Shown here: positions 9,994-21,945 of the stretch, piece after piece
How positions within the stretch are numbered: the first letter of the stretch is position 1
Layout: each line of letters begins with the position of its first letter
Translations under genes and position numbers: made by a program
Assembly: GCA_013407085.1 (NCBI GenBank)
Contig: JACCGJ010013785.1
Location: 1 to 64,000 of the forward strand
DNA: 64,000 bases
Direction: 5' to 3'
Source: Atriophallophorus winterbourni
Taxonomy: Eukaryota; Platyhelminthes; Trematoda; Plagiorchiida; Microphallidae
Notes under the pieces: generated by a model
Seen by the model: the letters and a program-made list of their open reading frames with translations, nothing else
The model's database searches: none
Told to the model about the DNA's origin: nothing

Positions 9994-10602
9994 ATGACAC
10001 CAAATCAGTTCAAATGCTTAATGTTCGTTTGCAGTCTTCAATCGCCAGCAGACGCAGACGTTAGAACAAGAATTCTGAGCAGACTGGAGAACGAGCCGGA
10101 AATGACCCTTCAAGACATTGCATCCGAATTTCACAGAATGGTGAACCTCAAGCATGATACCAAGTTGATTGAAAGCGCCGGACAGAAAATAGATCCTCAA
10201 GTGTACAAGAACACAGCAGCACACAGTAGTTCACAAAGTCCTCCCAAAAAGTCATTGCAACCCAAAAGTGCCTGTTGGAATTGCGGTCGATGGCACTATT
10301 CGAAAGATTGTCCGTTCAGAACCTATAAGTGCCGCAGGTGCAAGCGCATTGGTCACAAAGAGTCACATTGCAGAAAAAACTATAGGACCGGTGCAAACAG
10401 TCTTCATAATCCAAAATCGAATGGAAACCGGAGCAGAATCAATGCGGTCATTGCAACCTTTGAAGCAGATTTGGCAAGTAGCCCTAAATATGTCGCAGTG
10501 AGAATTCAAGGCAAGACTGTTTCGTTGCAAATCGACACCGCCTCAGACGTCACATTGATTTCCCGCTCAACGTGGAAGAAGATTGGCTGCCCAACAGTCT
10601 AG
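9994..10602 (+). pseudogene. gag: Gypsy-1 Gag and protease
   Basis: The capsid-like region FKCLMFVCSLQSPADADVR opens the frame. Two zinc knuckles follow at about residues 93-126 (C-x2-C-x3-H-x4-C and C-x2-C-x4-H-x4-C), then an aspartic protease core LQIDTASDVTLISRS. A TAG at 10,600-10,602 breaks the protease; the sister copy at 45.6 kb has TAT there. Capsid sequence continues upstream to 9,903 in another frame, so a frameshift lies near 9,985. Confidence 0.75.
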
Positions 10603-10611
10603 CCCACGGAA

Positions 10612-11373
10612 ATGAATGTGCGAAATGCCTCTGGTAAACCACTGCGGATTGACGGACAATTTACTTGTAAGATTGATTTCAATGGTGAGCAAGCAACTGG
10701 TTTAGTTTACTTGACGCCTCATGATAAACTTGATTTGCTTGGAATGGACTGGATCGAACGTCTGAATTTACTTAGCGTGCCTCTGAAAGATCTGTGTTCA
10801 ACAACAACCGCAACAGTGTGCCAGACAAATTCTTCTTCAAGAACTCCAAATCAGTTGGCCGCAAAATTGTTCACTGAATTTGCAGATGTGTTTCAGTCAA
10901 AACTTGGACGATGCTCAAGGTTCAAGGCCCTCTTACATTTGCTTCCGGATGTAAAACCTGTTTTCGAACCACGGCGTCCGGTCCCCTATGCAGCACAAGA
11001 GAGTGTCGAGCAAGAGCTGAACCGTTTAGAATCTGAAGGCATCATTGAACGTGTTGACTTTTCATCTTGGGCAGCTCCTATCGTTGTTATTCGGAAGCCA
11101 AACGGGAAGATCCGATTGTGTGCTGATTTTTCAACCGGATTAAATGCATGCTTCGAGCCTCACCAGTACCCACTACCACTACCAGAAGATATATTCTCCA
11201 AACTCAATGGAGGAAAATTCTTCGCTACCCTCGATTTAGCCGACGCCTATTTACAATTGGTAGTGGAACCGTCATGTAGAAAATTGCTTACTATCAACAC
11301 ACACAAGGGATTTTACCAGTTTAATCGATTGCCATTTGGCGTAAAAACGGCCCCGCAATTTTCCAGCAAGTGA
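10612..11373 (+). pseudogene. pol: Gypsy-1 protease end and reverse transcriptase fingers
   Basis: It contains LLGMDWIERLNLLSV (end of protease), EGIIERVDFSSWAAPIVVI and RLCADFSTGLNACFEP (RT blocks), and the first catalytic region ATLDLADAYLQL. The frame is lost at about 11,355, where one base is missing before the segment leading to FMDD. Confidence 0.75.
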
Positions 11374-13310
11374 TAGATACTATTCTATCCGGAGTTCCAG
11401 GTGCAGCAGCATTTATGGATGACATCATTGTAATGGGAGCCTCACCAGAAGAACTCACAAGCCGCCCTGAGACAGTTCTTGAGCGAATCAGGCAATATGG
11501 TTTTCATCTAAGATCAGAAAAGTGTCGCCTATTCATGCGATCGATAAAGTTCCTTGGATTTATCATTGATCAAGATGGTTGGCGCCCAGACCCAGACAAT
11601 GCCAAGGCGATCGCCGAGCTACCACATCCAACGGACCTCCCTACCTTACGATCCTTTTTGGTGATGATAAGTTATTACAGTCAATTCCTCCCAAATATGC
11701 ACCAATTACGGCAGCCATTGAATCAACTTCTGTCAAAAGATGTCAAATGGCAGTGGTCCGAAGCATGCCAACAAGCATTCGATCAACTGAAGGCATTGAT
11801 AACATCAGACCTCTTGTTGACACATTACAATCCTAACTTGCCGATCACAGTCGCAACGGATGCCTCTAGCTATGGGATAGGAGCAGTGATCTTCCATCGT
11901 TTTCCAGACGGATCAGAGAAGGCAATAGCACACGCTGCGCGAGCTCTCACTCCATCAGAAAGGAATTACAGCCAAATCGAAAAGGAAGCTTTGGCCATAG
12001 TCTTTGCAGTTCAAAAGTTCCACAAGATGCTGTGCGGACGAAAATTCACATTGCTCACAGACCACAAGCCGCTATTAACAATATTTGGATCCAAGAAGGG
12101 TATCCCTTTATATACAGCGAGTCGCTTACAACGTTGGGCTACGTTAATTCTGGGCTATCAATTTGATATTAAGTACATACGAACTGAGGCTATCGGACAG
12201 GCTGATGCCCTCTCACGCCTTATTGATGCGAACAAAGTCGAACCCGAAGACGCAGTGATCGCCGCCCTCACCGCAGATATTGACGGAGCCTTCTCGTCCA
12301 CTCACTTGGGAACATCACTCACTGTGACGTCGAATATGATAAAGAACGCAACAAAATCTGATCCAATACTTCAACGAGTATTATCCTACTTGCAAAAAGG
12401 ATGGCCAAAGAAATGTCCAAACAGTGAGTTGACCCCATATTTCCGACGAAGGAACTCACTTTCGCAAACAGACTCTTGCCTTTTCTTCGCGGATCGAGTT
12501 GTGATTCCAGAGGGCTTACGTGAACGTGTTCTACGTCAGTTTCACCGTGGTCACCCCGGGATAAACCGAATGAAAGCATTAGTACGAAGTTACGTCTTCT
12601 GGCCCCAGTTAGACCAACAAGTAGAAGATCTTTGCCGGTCTTGTTCCAAGTGTGCTGTGATAGCAAGACTTCCTGTCAAGACCGAACTACACTCTTGGCC
12701 GCAGCCAATAAAACCGTGGTCACGTGTGCACGTTGACTTTGCTGGTCCATTCAGAGGAGTGCATTTCTTCGTCATGGTGGACGCATACAGTAAATGGCCA
12801 GAGGTAACTATGATGAACCACATTTCTGCAGCCCAGACAGTTCGAACGATGAGACGAATCTTCACTCAGCATGGTCTCCCAGAAACTTTGGTGTCCGACA
12901 ACGGTTCTCAATTCACCTCCAAGCTGTTCACAGAATTTTGCATTCAGAATGGAATAAATCATATCAGAACGGCACCATATTACCCTCAATCTAATGGGCA
13001 GGCTGAAAGATTTGTGGACACTCTGAAACGAGCACTTCAGAAGGCTGAATCCGAAGGACCACTGGATAGCATTCTAGATCAATTCTTGTTCAGTTACCGG
13101 ATTACACCAAACCCGAATTCACCGAATGGTCAATCCCCAGCAGAATCTCTAATGGGGCGAAAACTCCGGGCTACCTTTGATGCAATGTACCCCAGACCTC
13201 CGGTAAAGTTGATCCCCAATCGGAAGATGGAAAATCAATACAACCGACGCAACGGCGCTCGCCGAAGATCATTCAGGCCTGGCGAAAACGTATGGATTAC
13301 ATGCCTTTGA
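11370..13310 (+). pseudogene. pol: Gypsy-1 RT palm, RNase H and integrase
   Basis: 646 codons. RT catalytic box FMDD at residues 15-18. RNase H with Asp164 (VATDASS), Glu205 and Asp231 (TDHKPL), ending in ADALSR. Integrase zinc region H392, H395, C425, C428 and DDE residues D456, D510, E546 with 35 residues between the last two. All visible catalytic residues are present, but the reading frame is cut off upstream at 11.36 kb and downstream at 13,310. Confidence 0.8.
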
Positions 13311-13319
13311 CAACACGGA

Positions 13320-13652
13320 TTGGTTTGGAAACCAGCGGTCGTAACAAGAAGACGCCGTAAGGTATTGTACGAAGTCATAGCCGCAGAAAAGCAGATTGTT
13401 CGGCACGCAAACCAAATGCGAACAAGTCTCTGCCCCGAAGAACCATCTGTTCCCAGTCACAGTGTTAACGAACTACTGGAAGTAGACCAACCTATCAGCA
13501 CTGATGAACAAGGGCAAAGAGTCGACAACCGTCTTGCTGAACAACATCGCACAAACGAGACTCCAGAAAGAAGATACCGAACACGAAGAAGAACAATGGT
13601 TCAACCATTTCAAATCGATCCAAGAAACAAGGCGTACAGAGACCGAAGGGGA
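13320..13652 (+). pseudogene. pol: Gypsy-1 integrase C-terminal tail
   Basis: After the stop at 13,310 a shifted frame continues with WKPAVVTRRRRKVLYEV, the C-terminal beta-barrel-like region of Gypsy integrases, and a basic tail ending at a purine-rich tract (GAAGGGGAGG) just before the LTR. Confidence 0.6.
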
Positions 13653-13654
13653 GG

Positions 13655-13911
13655 TGTCAAGGTCGTTCAATCTATGCACGCCAAAAACTCGCACTGATTT
13701 GAAAGTATTGATCGTTTTTTATCAAGTGAACATAACTCGCCGATTTGAATCAATATAGCAGCTTGGCTTCAGTAGCTTGGCTTCACTTTCGTTCATTGTA
13801 CATATATATATATTAATGAGCTGTGAATAAAACGATGCATTCTGTCAGTCGTCTTCAACCACTTTCGTGAGTGTTGGGTCAGCCGGAACTCGCTTCAAAA
13901 AACAAAACACA
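13655..13911 (+). repeat. Gypsy-1 3' LTR (single)
   Basis: It begins TGTCAAGGTC right after a polypurine tract and ends in ...AACACA, giving TG...CA ends and about 257 bp. It contains TATATATATATTAATG and AATAAA (13,826 region), plausible promoter and poly(A) elements. No 5' partner is present here. Its first 46 bp reappear in inverted form at 45,881-45,926. Confidence 0.6.
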
Positions 13912-14226
13912 CTGGATCTGATAATATTGGCGCCAGGTTCTCTATAATTTGAGGGTAAATGTCGTCTGGGCCAGCAGATGTATGGAGGTTAGTTGCTGCT
14001 GCTGAAGGTTGCCAATCCAATCGCGCGTTTTGCATTTGGATTGGGCATAACTATAGTAACACTTTGGGCACTGCTTTATATTGCGTGCCAACCGTGATTC
14101 AAAGTCACGTTTTGCTTTGCGTTGGATTCCCACAGCGTTATTTCTGACCATTTTATACCTTGTCCAGGACCGTTGTGTCTGAGAAGCTTTTTAAGTTTTC
14201 CAGGCACGGTCCCTCATTCTAATCAC

Positions 14227-15151
14227 TCATCGCATCGCAGGTGTCCACCACTGTGGCTTGTTGCCTTGCTTGACGTACACCAATGGTGCAAATCTATCTT
14301 GCAGGGTAGACAGGCAGTGGTGTATAAGCTGCCAGTTTGTTGCCATATCATCACCTACATATTGAGACAAGATCTTTTTAGCTTCCTCTGAGACGACTTC
14401 CCAGTCTACGCGATTGAAATTGCGCCTCAGTTCAGGAGGAGGTTTTTCATACCTGAGTCCTAATTGGAATCTTATCACAACGTGATCACTTTTTCCTAGT
14501 GGAGTGAGATAATCTACCTGACGAACCATTTCTTCGCTTGAAGAGATAACGAGATCCAGTATCGAAGGTAAGCATCCCTGGCGGAATCTTGTGGGCTCAT
14601 TGACATGTTGACTCATAGCATGCATATGAGTCTATTCCATGAAGTCCTCAGACATGTTATCAGATGAACAGCACTGGTTCAGCCAAGATATATGTGGTAG
14701 GTTGAAATCGCCAACTATAAGAACCTGACCCAAGCGTGTGCAGCAAACTGAGATTTCTAAGCAAATTTTGCAAGTCCTGAGGTCCTGCTTGCGGGCTCAT
14801 ATAAACGCATGCTATTACCATTGATTGCTTGTAAGATTGAATGATACATGAGCTAAGTTGGACGTTGTGCGTGCTAAGCCTAACGCTCGATTCTGAAGTT
14901 CGAAGACCTAGTCTGAGAAATATAGCGATTCCGCCCCCGTTTAGTTCACCTGGTCTATCACATCTGACCATAGAATAACAACTACAAATTGAGTCAGGAA
15001 TATGGTCAGTTTCAGATAGCCAGGTTTCGGACAGTGCTATTACATGCGATCGTAACTCATGCGTTAGGATGGAGAGTTCAGACCACTTATTTCGGATACT
15101 ACATGTGTTTCCGTATATCACTGTGGCGACGGTGTCTCGCGATATATTCAC
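14227..15151 (-). pseudogene. LINE B endonuclease
   Basis: Apurinic-type endonuclease blocks: NTCSIRNKWSEL, VIALSETWLSE, VRCDRPGELNGGGIAIFLR, IACVYMSP, then FRQGCLPSILDLVIS and PLGKSDHVVI, the histidine-containing C-terminal box. It is split by frame breaks around 14,640. It matches LINE C 18.25-19.14 kb closely. Confidence 0.75.
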
Positions 15152-15403
15152 ACTTAGTCCAGGTTGATCCTCGGGCGTAATACCCGAGGAGTCAGCACGT
15201 TTTTTGTTGTGCTGCTTAAGAGAGTGGATTCGCCTTGCGCGGCCTGAAGTTCTGCCGTACCTTGGAGGTCACTAATCACGAGCTGTGGAATTTTAGGGAC
15301 AATACGGTGATTATCGTTTTCATCCCCAGATCCATCCGTGATATCCATACTCGACAAAGAGCCATCCTTTTCTGAAGAACAGCGCATTCTGTTACAATTT
15401 ACA

Positions 15404-16351
15404 TCATAACATGAATTCTTTTACCTGTTGGATTCCTTCTTGTCGTCGGGCACGACAACATGTTTCCCTTTGTTTCCCTTTTAGAACAATGTAATTTGCA
15501 GAGAACCGGTCACGCTCAGACTGCAAGAGAAATTCAACTAAAAGTGGTCTTGGAGAGTGGCTAGACTCACTTTTGGCACCCTTCCACACGCCAACACGAT
15601 GAACACGCTTTAGTGGCGTATCTGGGCGCATACCAACCTTACGGAGCAGATTTCTTATACAACTCCGGTCGAGTGACTTACGCGTTTTGGCTTCGCGTAT
15701 ATAGGGTTCATCCTGATTAAGCACCAGGATGTTACGAGATTTCTCTCGTATTCCCTGACGAGCCGATTTAAGCTGCTCCAGATCCTTGGATAGCTTGGCG
15801 AGACTCGACACGACAGTTGCAAGTAAATTTGACTGAGAGTCAAATTTTCTAGTGTTGACCTCATTACGACCCGTATGTGCCTTGTTCCTACTTTTACGTG
15901 GATTCGAAGGCTTAGAAGACGGGGTCTGTGATGTGACATTTGGTTTGGCCGCTTGATCCGGTGCCTCAACCTTTATAGTCCTTTTGCGTGACTTTGTAAG
16001 GTCGGGATTTTTACTCACCGTAATTTTTTTAGAGTTCGTTGTTTGTACCGCTGGGCTAGCAGTGATACTCTCACGGACAACTTCAGCAAAAGATCTATCC
16101 ACACTAACCTTAGAAGCTGTGTTGTATTGCCGAGAACGAGCATTTTCAGCCTTTTCGGAAAATGCCTTTTTAGCTGCCCATTGGCACTCACTACATATCC
16201 ATTGGAGCCAACGGTGAGTAACATAAACCTTATGGTGCTCGGGATGTATCACTAAACACTTCGGATGCGCCCATCTCTTGCAAGTATTACATTTAATACC
16301 ATTTAATACTTTTCTGCAACAAGATATTTTTAGGCAATTTTTGGCAATCAT
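15404..16351 (-). CDS. LINE B ORF1 with PHD-type zinc finger
   Basis: About 315 residues if started at the Met at 16,351, which aligns with LINE C ORF1; an upstream Met gives 348. The N-terminal cysteine pattern NCLKISC...CNTCKRWAHPKC...W-x-C-x-x-C resembles a PHD finger. Basic linkers follow, then a C-terminal RRM-like segment (RVGMRPDTPLKRVHRVG, PLLVEFLLQSERD). Such ORF1 proteins bind RNA in CR1-type LINEs. The frame is open throughout. Confidence 0.65.
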   Translation of the reverse strand: MIAKNCLKISCCRKVLNGIKCNTCKRWAHPKCLVIHPEHHKVYVTHRWLQWICSECQWAAKKAFSEKAENARSRQYNTASKVSVDRSFAEVVRESITASPAVQTTNSKKITVSKNPDLTKSRKRTIKVEAPDQAAKPNVTSQTPSSKPSNPRKSRNKAHTGRNEVNTRKFDSQSNLLATVVSSLAKLSKDLEQLKSARQGIREKSRNILVLNQDEPYIREAKTRKSLDRSCIRNLLRKVGMRPDTPLKRVHRVGVWKGAKSESSHSPRPLLVEFLLQSERDRFSANYIVLKGKQRETCCRARRQEGIQQVKEFML

Positions 16352-16529
16352 AATAAAGAAAATATTTGAATAGTGATTACAGTGAATAAATTCCACAAAC
16401 GAAATAGACTTCGCGTTATGATGTGTATAATGCAATAAATTGATTACCAATTTACAGCAAAATCAGAGAAAAGCAATCCGGAAATGGATTGTTAACAAGA
16501 GCGTGGGAAATACAACCAAATTGAACGAA

Positions 16530-16735
16530 CCTTCCATATGGGAATTATTTCATACAGACGGGGCCTTCAAAATCGGCCGTGCAAATTATTAATTCCTCCA
16601 TAAAAATTTTATTTTTTCACATTTATCCTAGTCAATTTGGATTCCGTTTTTCTGTTTTTCTGCCCTGTGTTCAGGTCAACATAGAATCATTATTGGCGCG
16701 CACACTTTGAAAAAATTCCGCGATACCGCTATTTG
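16530..16735. other. spacer between two head-to-head LINEs
   Basis: AT-rich, between the 5' ends of LINE B (minus) and LINE C (plus). No feature beyond possible divergent LINE promoters. Confidence 0.35.
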
Positions 16736-16937
16736 AACTTGCGCGGTACCTTCAACTTGGTTGTATTTTCCAATCTCTGATAAAATATTACGAATTTTCA
16801 CTATTCCTTGAATTTTCAGTAAAATAAAATCACTATTTTACTATATTATCCCTATGTTTGCTGACTAATTACGCTAGTGATAAAATCAGCTTGTATGTTT
16901 GGTAAATTTTCATTACTTATACTATTATCTGTCAGAT

Positions 16938-17375
16938 ATGAGTACTAGAAATTCCTGCCTTAATGTCAAATGTGGTAAAATGGTGGCAATGGGAATTGAG
17001 TGCACAGCTTGCAAGCTTTGGGTTCATCCTAGCTGCTCAGGTATACATAAATCTCACTATGGGATATATGCGAAGTACCGCTGTTTGCAGTGGTACTGTA
17101 GCGGCTGTCATCAGGCGACCACAGACGCCGCTTGTTTAAAGCCAAGGAATAGTCGGACGTTGCCTTGCTCGTCAGATTCTGTACCCGCCCCAACGTTTGA
17201 ATCTGTTGTGAGGGCTAGTGTAAGTTCTTATACAATGGCTGGCACGGGCATAGCTGACAAATCTAGCCAGCTACGACGTCCTATCAAGCAGGCTACCTCT
17301 TCTAAGGTGGTCAAATCTACAAAGCGTGCTACTAAGAACGCCGAAAAACTGCATCCACACAGGACGCAGACATAA
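16938..17375 (+). pseudogene. LINE C ORF1, PHD-finger part
   Basis: Starts MSTRNSCLNVKCGKM and carries C-x4-C...C-x2-C...H-x2-C...W-x-C-x2-C, a PHD-like zinc finger as in LINE B. A stop at 17,375 truncates it. Remaining ORF1 lies in broken frames at 17,399-17,608 and 17,663-18,043, the latter holding the RRM-like segment RPILIEFKYQAYRD. Confidence 0.65.
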
Positions 17376-18239
17376 ATGGCCAGTTATTTCGCTCTCCAAT
17401 GCGAGCTTCTACTAGCAGGGTGGTAAATGTAGCAGAGATTCCGAAGAGGCGTAGGGAGACAAATAAAGCTACTACCCAACGGAAGCAACATGAAAATGTT
17501 GCTGGATCACCAGCAATGGATCACATTATCCAGGAATTGAATGACTTGCGCAAGCAATTCGATACATTGCGTGGCACCCCTGCTCCAAAAACTAGAACTG
17601 GCTTTTAATGGAGCAGGTTAATTTATTAAGGAATCGAAGTCTAGAAAAGATTTAGATCGCAGATGTATCAGCGATCTTACCCGGATGGTAGGTCAAGGCC
17701 TTCCACTCCTACAATGCGAATTCACCGTGTTGAAAAATGGAAGATGGATAATCGCCCTAGGCCAATTCTGATAGAATTCAAATACCAGGCGTACCGGGAC
17801 GCATTACTATCTAAGGCTGACCACATCGCCGAATCAACTCTAGACAAACTGCAGGTTAAGCCGGACAACCCTCCCTCCCGGATAAGACAATACTTTTCCG
17901 CTTCAAATAGGAGGGATCAGATTGTAAAGACCTCTAATAACGACAAGTGGGGTTTCATAAAGCTGATAGATTCTCGTTACGAAGTAACGTTCAATCGAAG
18001 GCCCCGTTCATCCGAAAAGGTTGGGGCTTTATCAGCTGCATAAATCTTCGAAGCGTCCGAGCATGAGGTTTGTGGTCGTAGTATTATCCCTGTAATTCCA
18101 AAGCTCGTGGTTAGCAACCTGCAGTGTACAGCTGGTGTTCAGGCTGCATTGGGTCACTCGGCTATCGCAAGCAGAACGCCGAAAAACGTGCTGACTTCTC
18201 GGGTACTCCGCCCGAGAATTACACAAGACTAATTGGGAA

Positions 18240-19137
18240 TAGATTACGTGACACTGCCGCCACAGTGCTACTCGGGAATGCATGTAGCATCAGGAACAAA
18301 TAGTCTGAACTCTCCGTCCTTGCACATGAGTTGAGACCGCATGTAATTGCACTAACAGAAACCTGGCTCTCTGCATCTGATGACATTTCCGATATAGTTG
18401 GTAACAGCTATTCCGTGATCAGGTGTGATAGACCGTGTGCATTACAAGTTCGCGGTGTTGCTATTCTTCTCAGGTTAGGTCTCCGTACCTCAGAGATAAA
18501 CGTTAGGCTTCGCACGAGCAATTTGCAACTTAGCTCTTGTCTAATTCATTCCCATAAGCAATCTACGTAAATAGCGTGCGTTTATTTGAGTCCCCATTCA
18601 GGAGTACAGGATATGTATAACTTGCTTGAGAATTTGAGTTCACTACGTGGGCTTAGGTCTCAGGTTCTTATGGTGGGTGATTTAAATCTACCACACATAT
18701 CTTGGCCTAACCAGAGGTGCCAAGCTGATAGGATGTCTGAGGACTTCATAGAATGAACCCACAGATATGCTATGAGCCAACATGTAACTGAGCCTACAAG
18801 GTTCCGGCATGGCTGTGAACCTTCGGTCCTGGATCTTGTTATATCTTCGAATGAGCGAATGGTTCGACAGGTGCAATATCTTTCCCCACTAGGAAAAAGT
18901 GATCACATCATGATTAGCCTCCAGCTACTTCTCAGGTATGGCAAACCGCCTCCGAAACTAAAGCGCAACTTCAATAGGGTAGACTGGAGTGTTGTCTCAG
19001 AGGAAGCAGATCAGATCTTGTCACAATCTTCTGGTGATGATATGGCAGCAAGCTGGCAGCTTATTCACCATTGTCTGTCCAAACGGCAAGACAAATTTGC
19101 TCCGTTGGTGCATGTCAAAAGACGCAACAGGCCATAG
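18240..19137 (+). pseudogene. LINE C endonuclease
   Basis: Broken frames with VIALTETWLSASDD, VIRCDRPCALQV, IACVYLSP, VGDLNLPHISW, FRHGCEPSVLDLVIS and PLGKSDHIMI. The order and spacing match apurinic-type LINE endonucleases. Confidence 0.7.
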
Positions 19138-19254
19138 TGGTGGACACCATCGATGCACCGTGGTATTAAAATCCGGGAGCGTGTCTAGAAAACTTACAAA
19201 GCTTCTCAGACACAATGGGCCTGGACAAGGTATAAACGACTTAGAAATAAGGCT

Positions 19255-20624
19255 GTGGGAAGCCAACGAAAGGCACAACGTGACTTTGAGGCACGACTGG
19301 CATGTAATATAAGAGAGTGCCCAAAGCGTTTCTATAGCTATGCACAATCCAAAGGCAAAGCTCGCGATTGCATAGGCAACCTTCAACTTGACAATGGATC
19401 TCAACTAGATTCAGATTCTAAAAAGGCTTCGGCTTTTCTCAAACATTTTCGAGCTGTTCAGAGGCCTGATCTCCAAACTGATCTCCCGAATATGCCAGTG
19501 GACATAATAACAGTTAGCGTTCCTACCCTCGATAAAATAATTTTAACTGATAATGAGGTTAGGATGCGCTCGAAGCAACTTATCCACATAAATCTGCGGG
19601 CCCGGATGGTATTCATCCTCAAGTTATTAAGAACCTGGTGCCTGTATTAGCACAACCGGTGGGTCGCCTCTTTAACGCATCCTTCAGGTATGGGTATATT
19701 CCGAGTGCTTAAAAGCAGGCTGATGTGATTCCTTTACATAAAGGTGGCAGTCGATCTTCAGTTTGCAACTACAGACCTGTGAGCCTTACTAGTATCCTTT
19801 GCAAAACTCTAGAGAGACTTATTAGGGATATAATTTGTCGCCACCTTGTCTCTGGTTCGTTGTTAAACTCTGCTCAGCATGGTTTTCTAAAAGGGAAGTC
19901 TTGCCTAACGAACCTATTATGTTTTCATAATAATGTCACTAGGAGGCTAGATAAAGGCCACCAGGTCGAAGTTCTCTACTTGGACTTCTGTAAAGTCTTT
20001 GACTCGGTAAACCATAGGTTGCTTGCAATGAAGATTGGACTAATAGGTATCGATGGCCCTCTAAAGAACTGGATCACAAACTTCTTGAGTAAACAGTATT
20101 TTCGCGTTCGCATAGGTAATATGTAATCCGCGAAAGCAGGAGTTGTTAGTGGAGTCCCGCGTGGTTCAGTACTAGGCCCACTACTCTTTGTTATCTTCAT
20201 CGATGATTTGGCAGCCTCGCTAAAGTGTCCCTGACATATTTTTGCAGATGATGTCAAGTTTGTCGGATCATTGAAGGAACAGGATCTTTTTGAGGCTATA
20301 GCGGAGGTCCTTAAGTGATCTTCCACGTGTGATCTACCAGTCAACTTCTCCAAAATCTATCTTGTGTCCAAAGCTGCAACGAAGCTGCAGGTTGCGGGAT
20401 TTAGGTATTGAGGTTTCATCGGATTTTAAATGGGCTCATCAATGTGCAGCTGCTTCACATCGAGCTATGAACCAGCTCTTTCGCTCACGATCAGTTTTAT
20501 CCTGCAGGTCCCCGGAGGTTTTCATCCCATTGTTAAAGCAATAGTGAGACCTCAACTCGAGTATTGCGTTCAAGCTTGGTCTCCTTACTTGGAAAAGGAC
20601 ATTACCACGCTTAAAGTTGTTTAG
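19255..20624 (+). pseudogene. LINE C reverse transcriptase
   Basis: Linker QRDFEARLACNI, then RT blocks YRPVSLTSILCKTLERLI, AQHGFLKGKSCLTNLL, VLYLDFCKVFDSVNHRLL, GVPRGSVLGPLLFVIF and FADDVKFVGS. The frame breaks at least four times (for example, stops near 20,124 and 20,235). The catalytic aspartates are present. Confidence 0.75.
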
Positions 20625-20681
20625 TGCCTAGCTACTCGTATTATTAAAAAACAATCTGGGAAGTCGCATGAACAACGACTG

Positions 20682-21002
20682 TTGAGTCTAGATCTCTTTT
20701 CGCTAAAAAGAAGGCGACTACGTGGGGATTTGATCGAGACCTTTAAATTCGTTAGAGGCTTTAGTTCAATTGATCCGGCTGATATGTATGCTCTCGCGCC
20801 AGTAGTAGGTACCCGAGGCCATTCACTTAAACTGGCAACGCAACATGTCAGGTCTAATGCACGTAAGCACTTCTTTAACGAAAGGGTAGTGAATCACTGG
20901 AACTGTCTGCCCGAAGAGTTAGTTTGTTCTACTTCAGTAGCTCGCTTCAAATATAGACTAGACTCGATCTGGCGCTCTGTGTTTCCCAATTTTTATCCCT
21001 AA
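20682..21002 (+). pseudogene. LINE C C-terminal domain
   Basis: 106 residues with DLFSLKRRRLRGDLIETFK and a W-x-x-L-P-E-E-L-V motif, the homologue of 9,067-9,429. The 3' UTR follows with CTCACCCATTTGGTGAGG, a short GTGAGG/CCTCAC-type hairpin. Confidence 0.75.
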
Positions 21003-21289
21003 TTTTATAGTTGTTCTTCAATTTGTCGTTGGAACGCACTAATGTCTCTCCTCACCCATTTGGTGAGGGGAGTTTTTCTGTTGTATTCCGGTCAAAGTCA
21101 TACCAGAAGAATATTGAACCTACTGTTCGAAGTGGTGGACGCGTTTTTGGCTTACCACCGGAAGTATTTTGGACGCTCGATTGGCGACTCTGCCACATTT
21201 CGTCCTGAGCAAACTGAACTGAACTGAACCGCTTTGCTGCATTGCCAAATCCTATTAAAAATATTTTGCTGTGTCACTCGTGAGACATT

Positions 21290-21945
21290 TGATTGTTTAT
21301 TAAGACAATCTTCTGCGTCGCGCAATTTCTCGAATACCAGTTCCTTGTATCTTATCATCTAATGTGCGATCTTCTTGATCTAAATATGATGAAATTTCTC
21401 TTCTATTTAGTTCAAATCATTTTATTTGTTACGGTGTTGCTATGTTTCAAGAAATTTGGCTGCATTCTGAAATCGACACTGATTTGATTAACATTGATGG
21501 TTTTCAGTGCTTTCGTTTGAATAGGACCTGTCCTCTTGCAAATCGTGGTGGTGGAGTTTCAACTTTTGTGCGTAAATAGTAATCACACTAATCTTTCTAT
21601 GTTTTCTCTTTTGTCGCTTTCGAACATTGTTCATTTTCCAACGCGTTCTAAATTTTGTCTGGATTACGCTATCACCAATGCGCCACAAATTTTTCATGCT
21701 CGTAAATCTGCGCCGATTGGAAATTCTGATCACTGTGTGATCTCAATACTCGCTAAAATCTACTGAACCTTGGGGCATAGTTACATGACTCGCAGAATCG
21801 GGCGAAAAGTGACCAGTAGAGCTTTCGAACCTGACCATATTTCAGCGCTGAGGACCATGCTAAGCGACACTGACTTCCGTATTTTTAACGAACCGGACGT
21901 TTTCCTTAAATGTGACGTTTTTACATCCTATCTCGACTTTTGCTT
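21290..21945 (+). pseudogene. LINE E endonuclease remnant
   Basis: In broken frames: QEIWLHSEIDTDLINIDGF, CPLANRGGGVSTFV, FPTRSKFCLDYAITNAPQ and APIGNSDHCVI, the last being the catalytic-histidine box. Stops and shifts make it inactive. The last 230 bp are duplicated at 22,892-23,094. Confidence 0.6.

Larger units (their letters stand above)
9903..13911 (+). mobile_element. Gypsy-1: 5'-truncated Ty3/Gypsy LTR retrotransposon inside the LINE
   Basis: Order is partial Gag, two zinc knuckles, protease, RT, RNase H, integrase and a 3' LTR; there is no 5' LTR and the Gag N-terminus is missing. The left edge (CTGTCTCAAACTGAT at 9,903) abuts LINE A without a target duplication. The right edge abuts LINE B at about 13,912. 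A second partial copy at 44,938-45,926 starts at exactly the same internal Gag base. At least two frameshifts and a stop show this copy is dead. Confidence 0.85.
13920..16530 (-). mobile_element. LINE B: 5' part of a CR1-like LINE (minus strand)
   Basis: Read minus, ORF1 with a PHD-type finger, an endonuclease and the start of the RT domain, ending at Gypsy-1. It is the same family as LINE C and lies head-to-head with it. The 5' UTR segment GGTTGTATTTCC is shared with LINE C, placing its 5' end near 16,530. Confidence 0.75.
16735..21232 (+). mobile_element. LINE C: near full-length CR1-like LINE
   Basis: ORF1 with a PHD-type finger, endonuclease, reverse transcriptase, C-terminal domain and 3' UTR ending in AACTGAACTGAACTGAAC repeats. 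About 4.5 kb, the usual size for the clade. Many stops and frameshifts make it inactive. Confidence 0.85.

Noticed and set aside
9903..13911. Gypsy-1 as a full-length element with two LTRs
   Set aside because: No 5' LTR is found. 9,903 starts inside Gag and adjoins LINE sequence.
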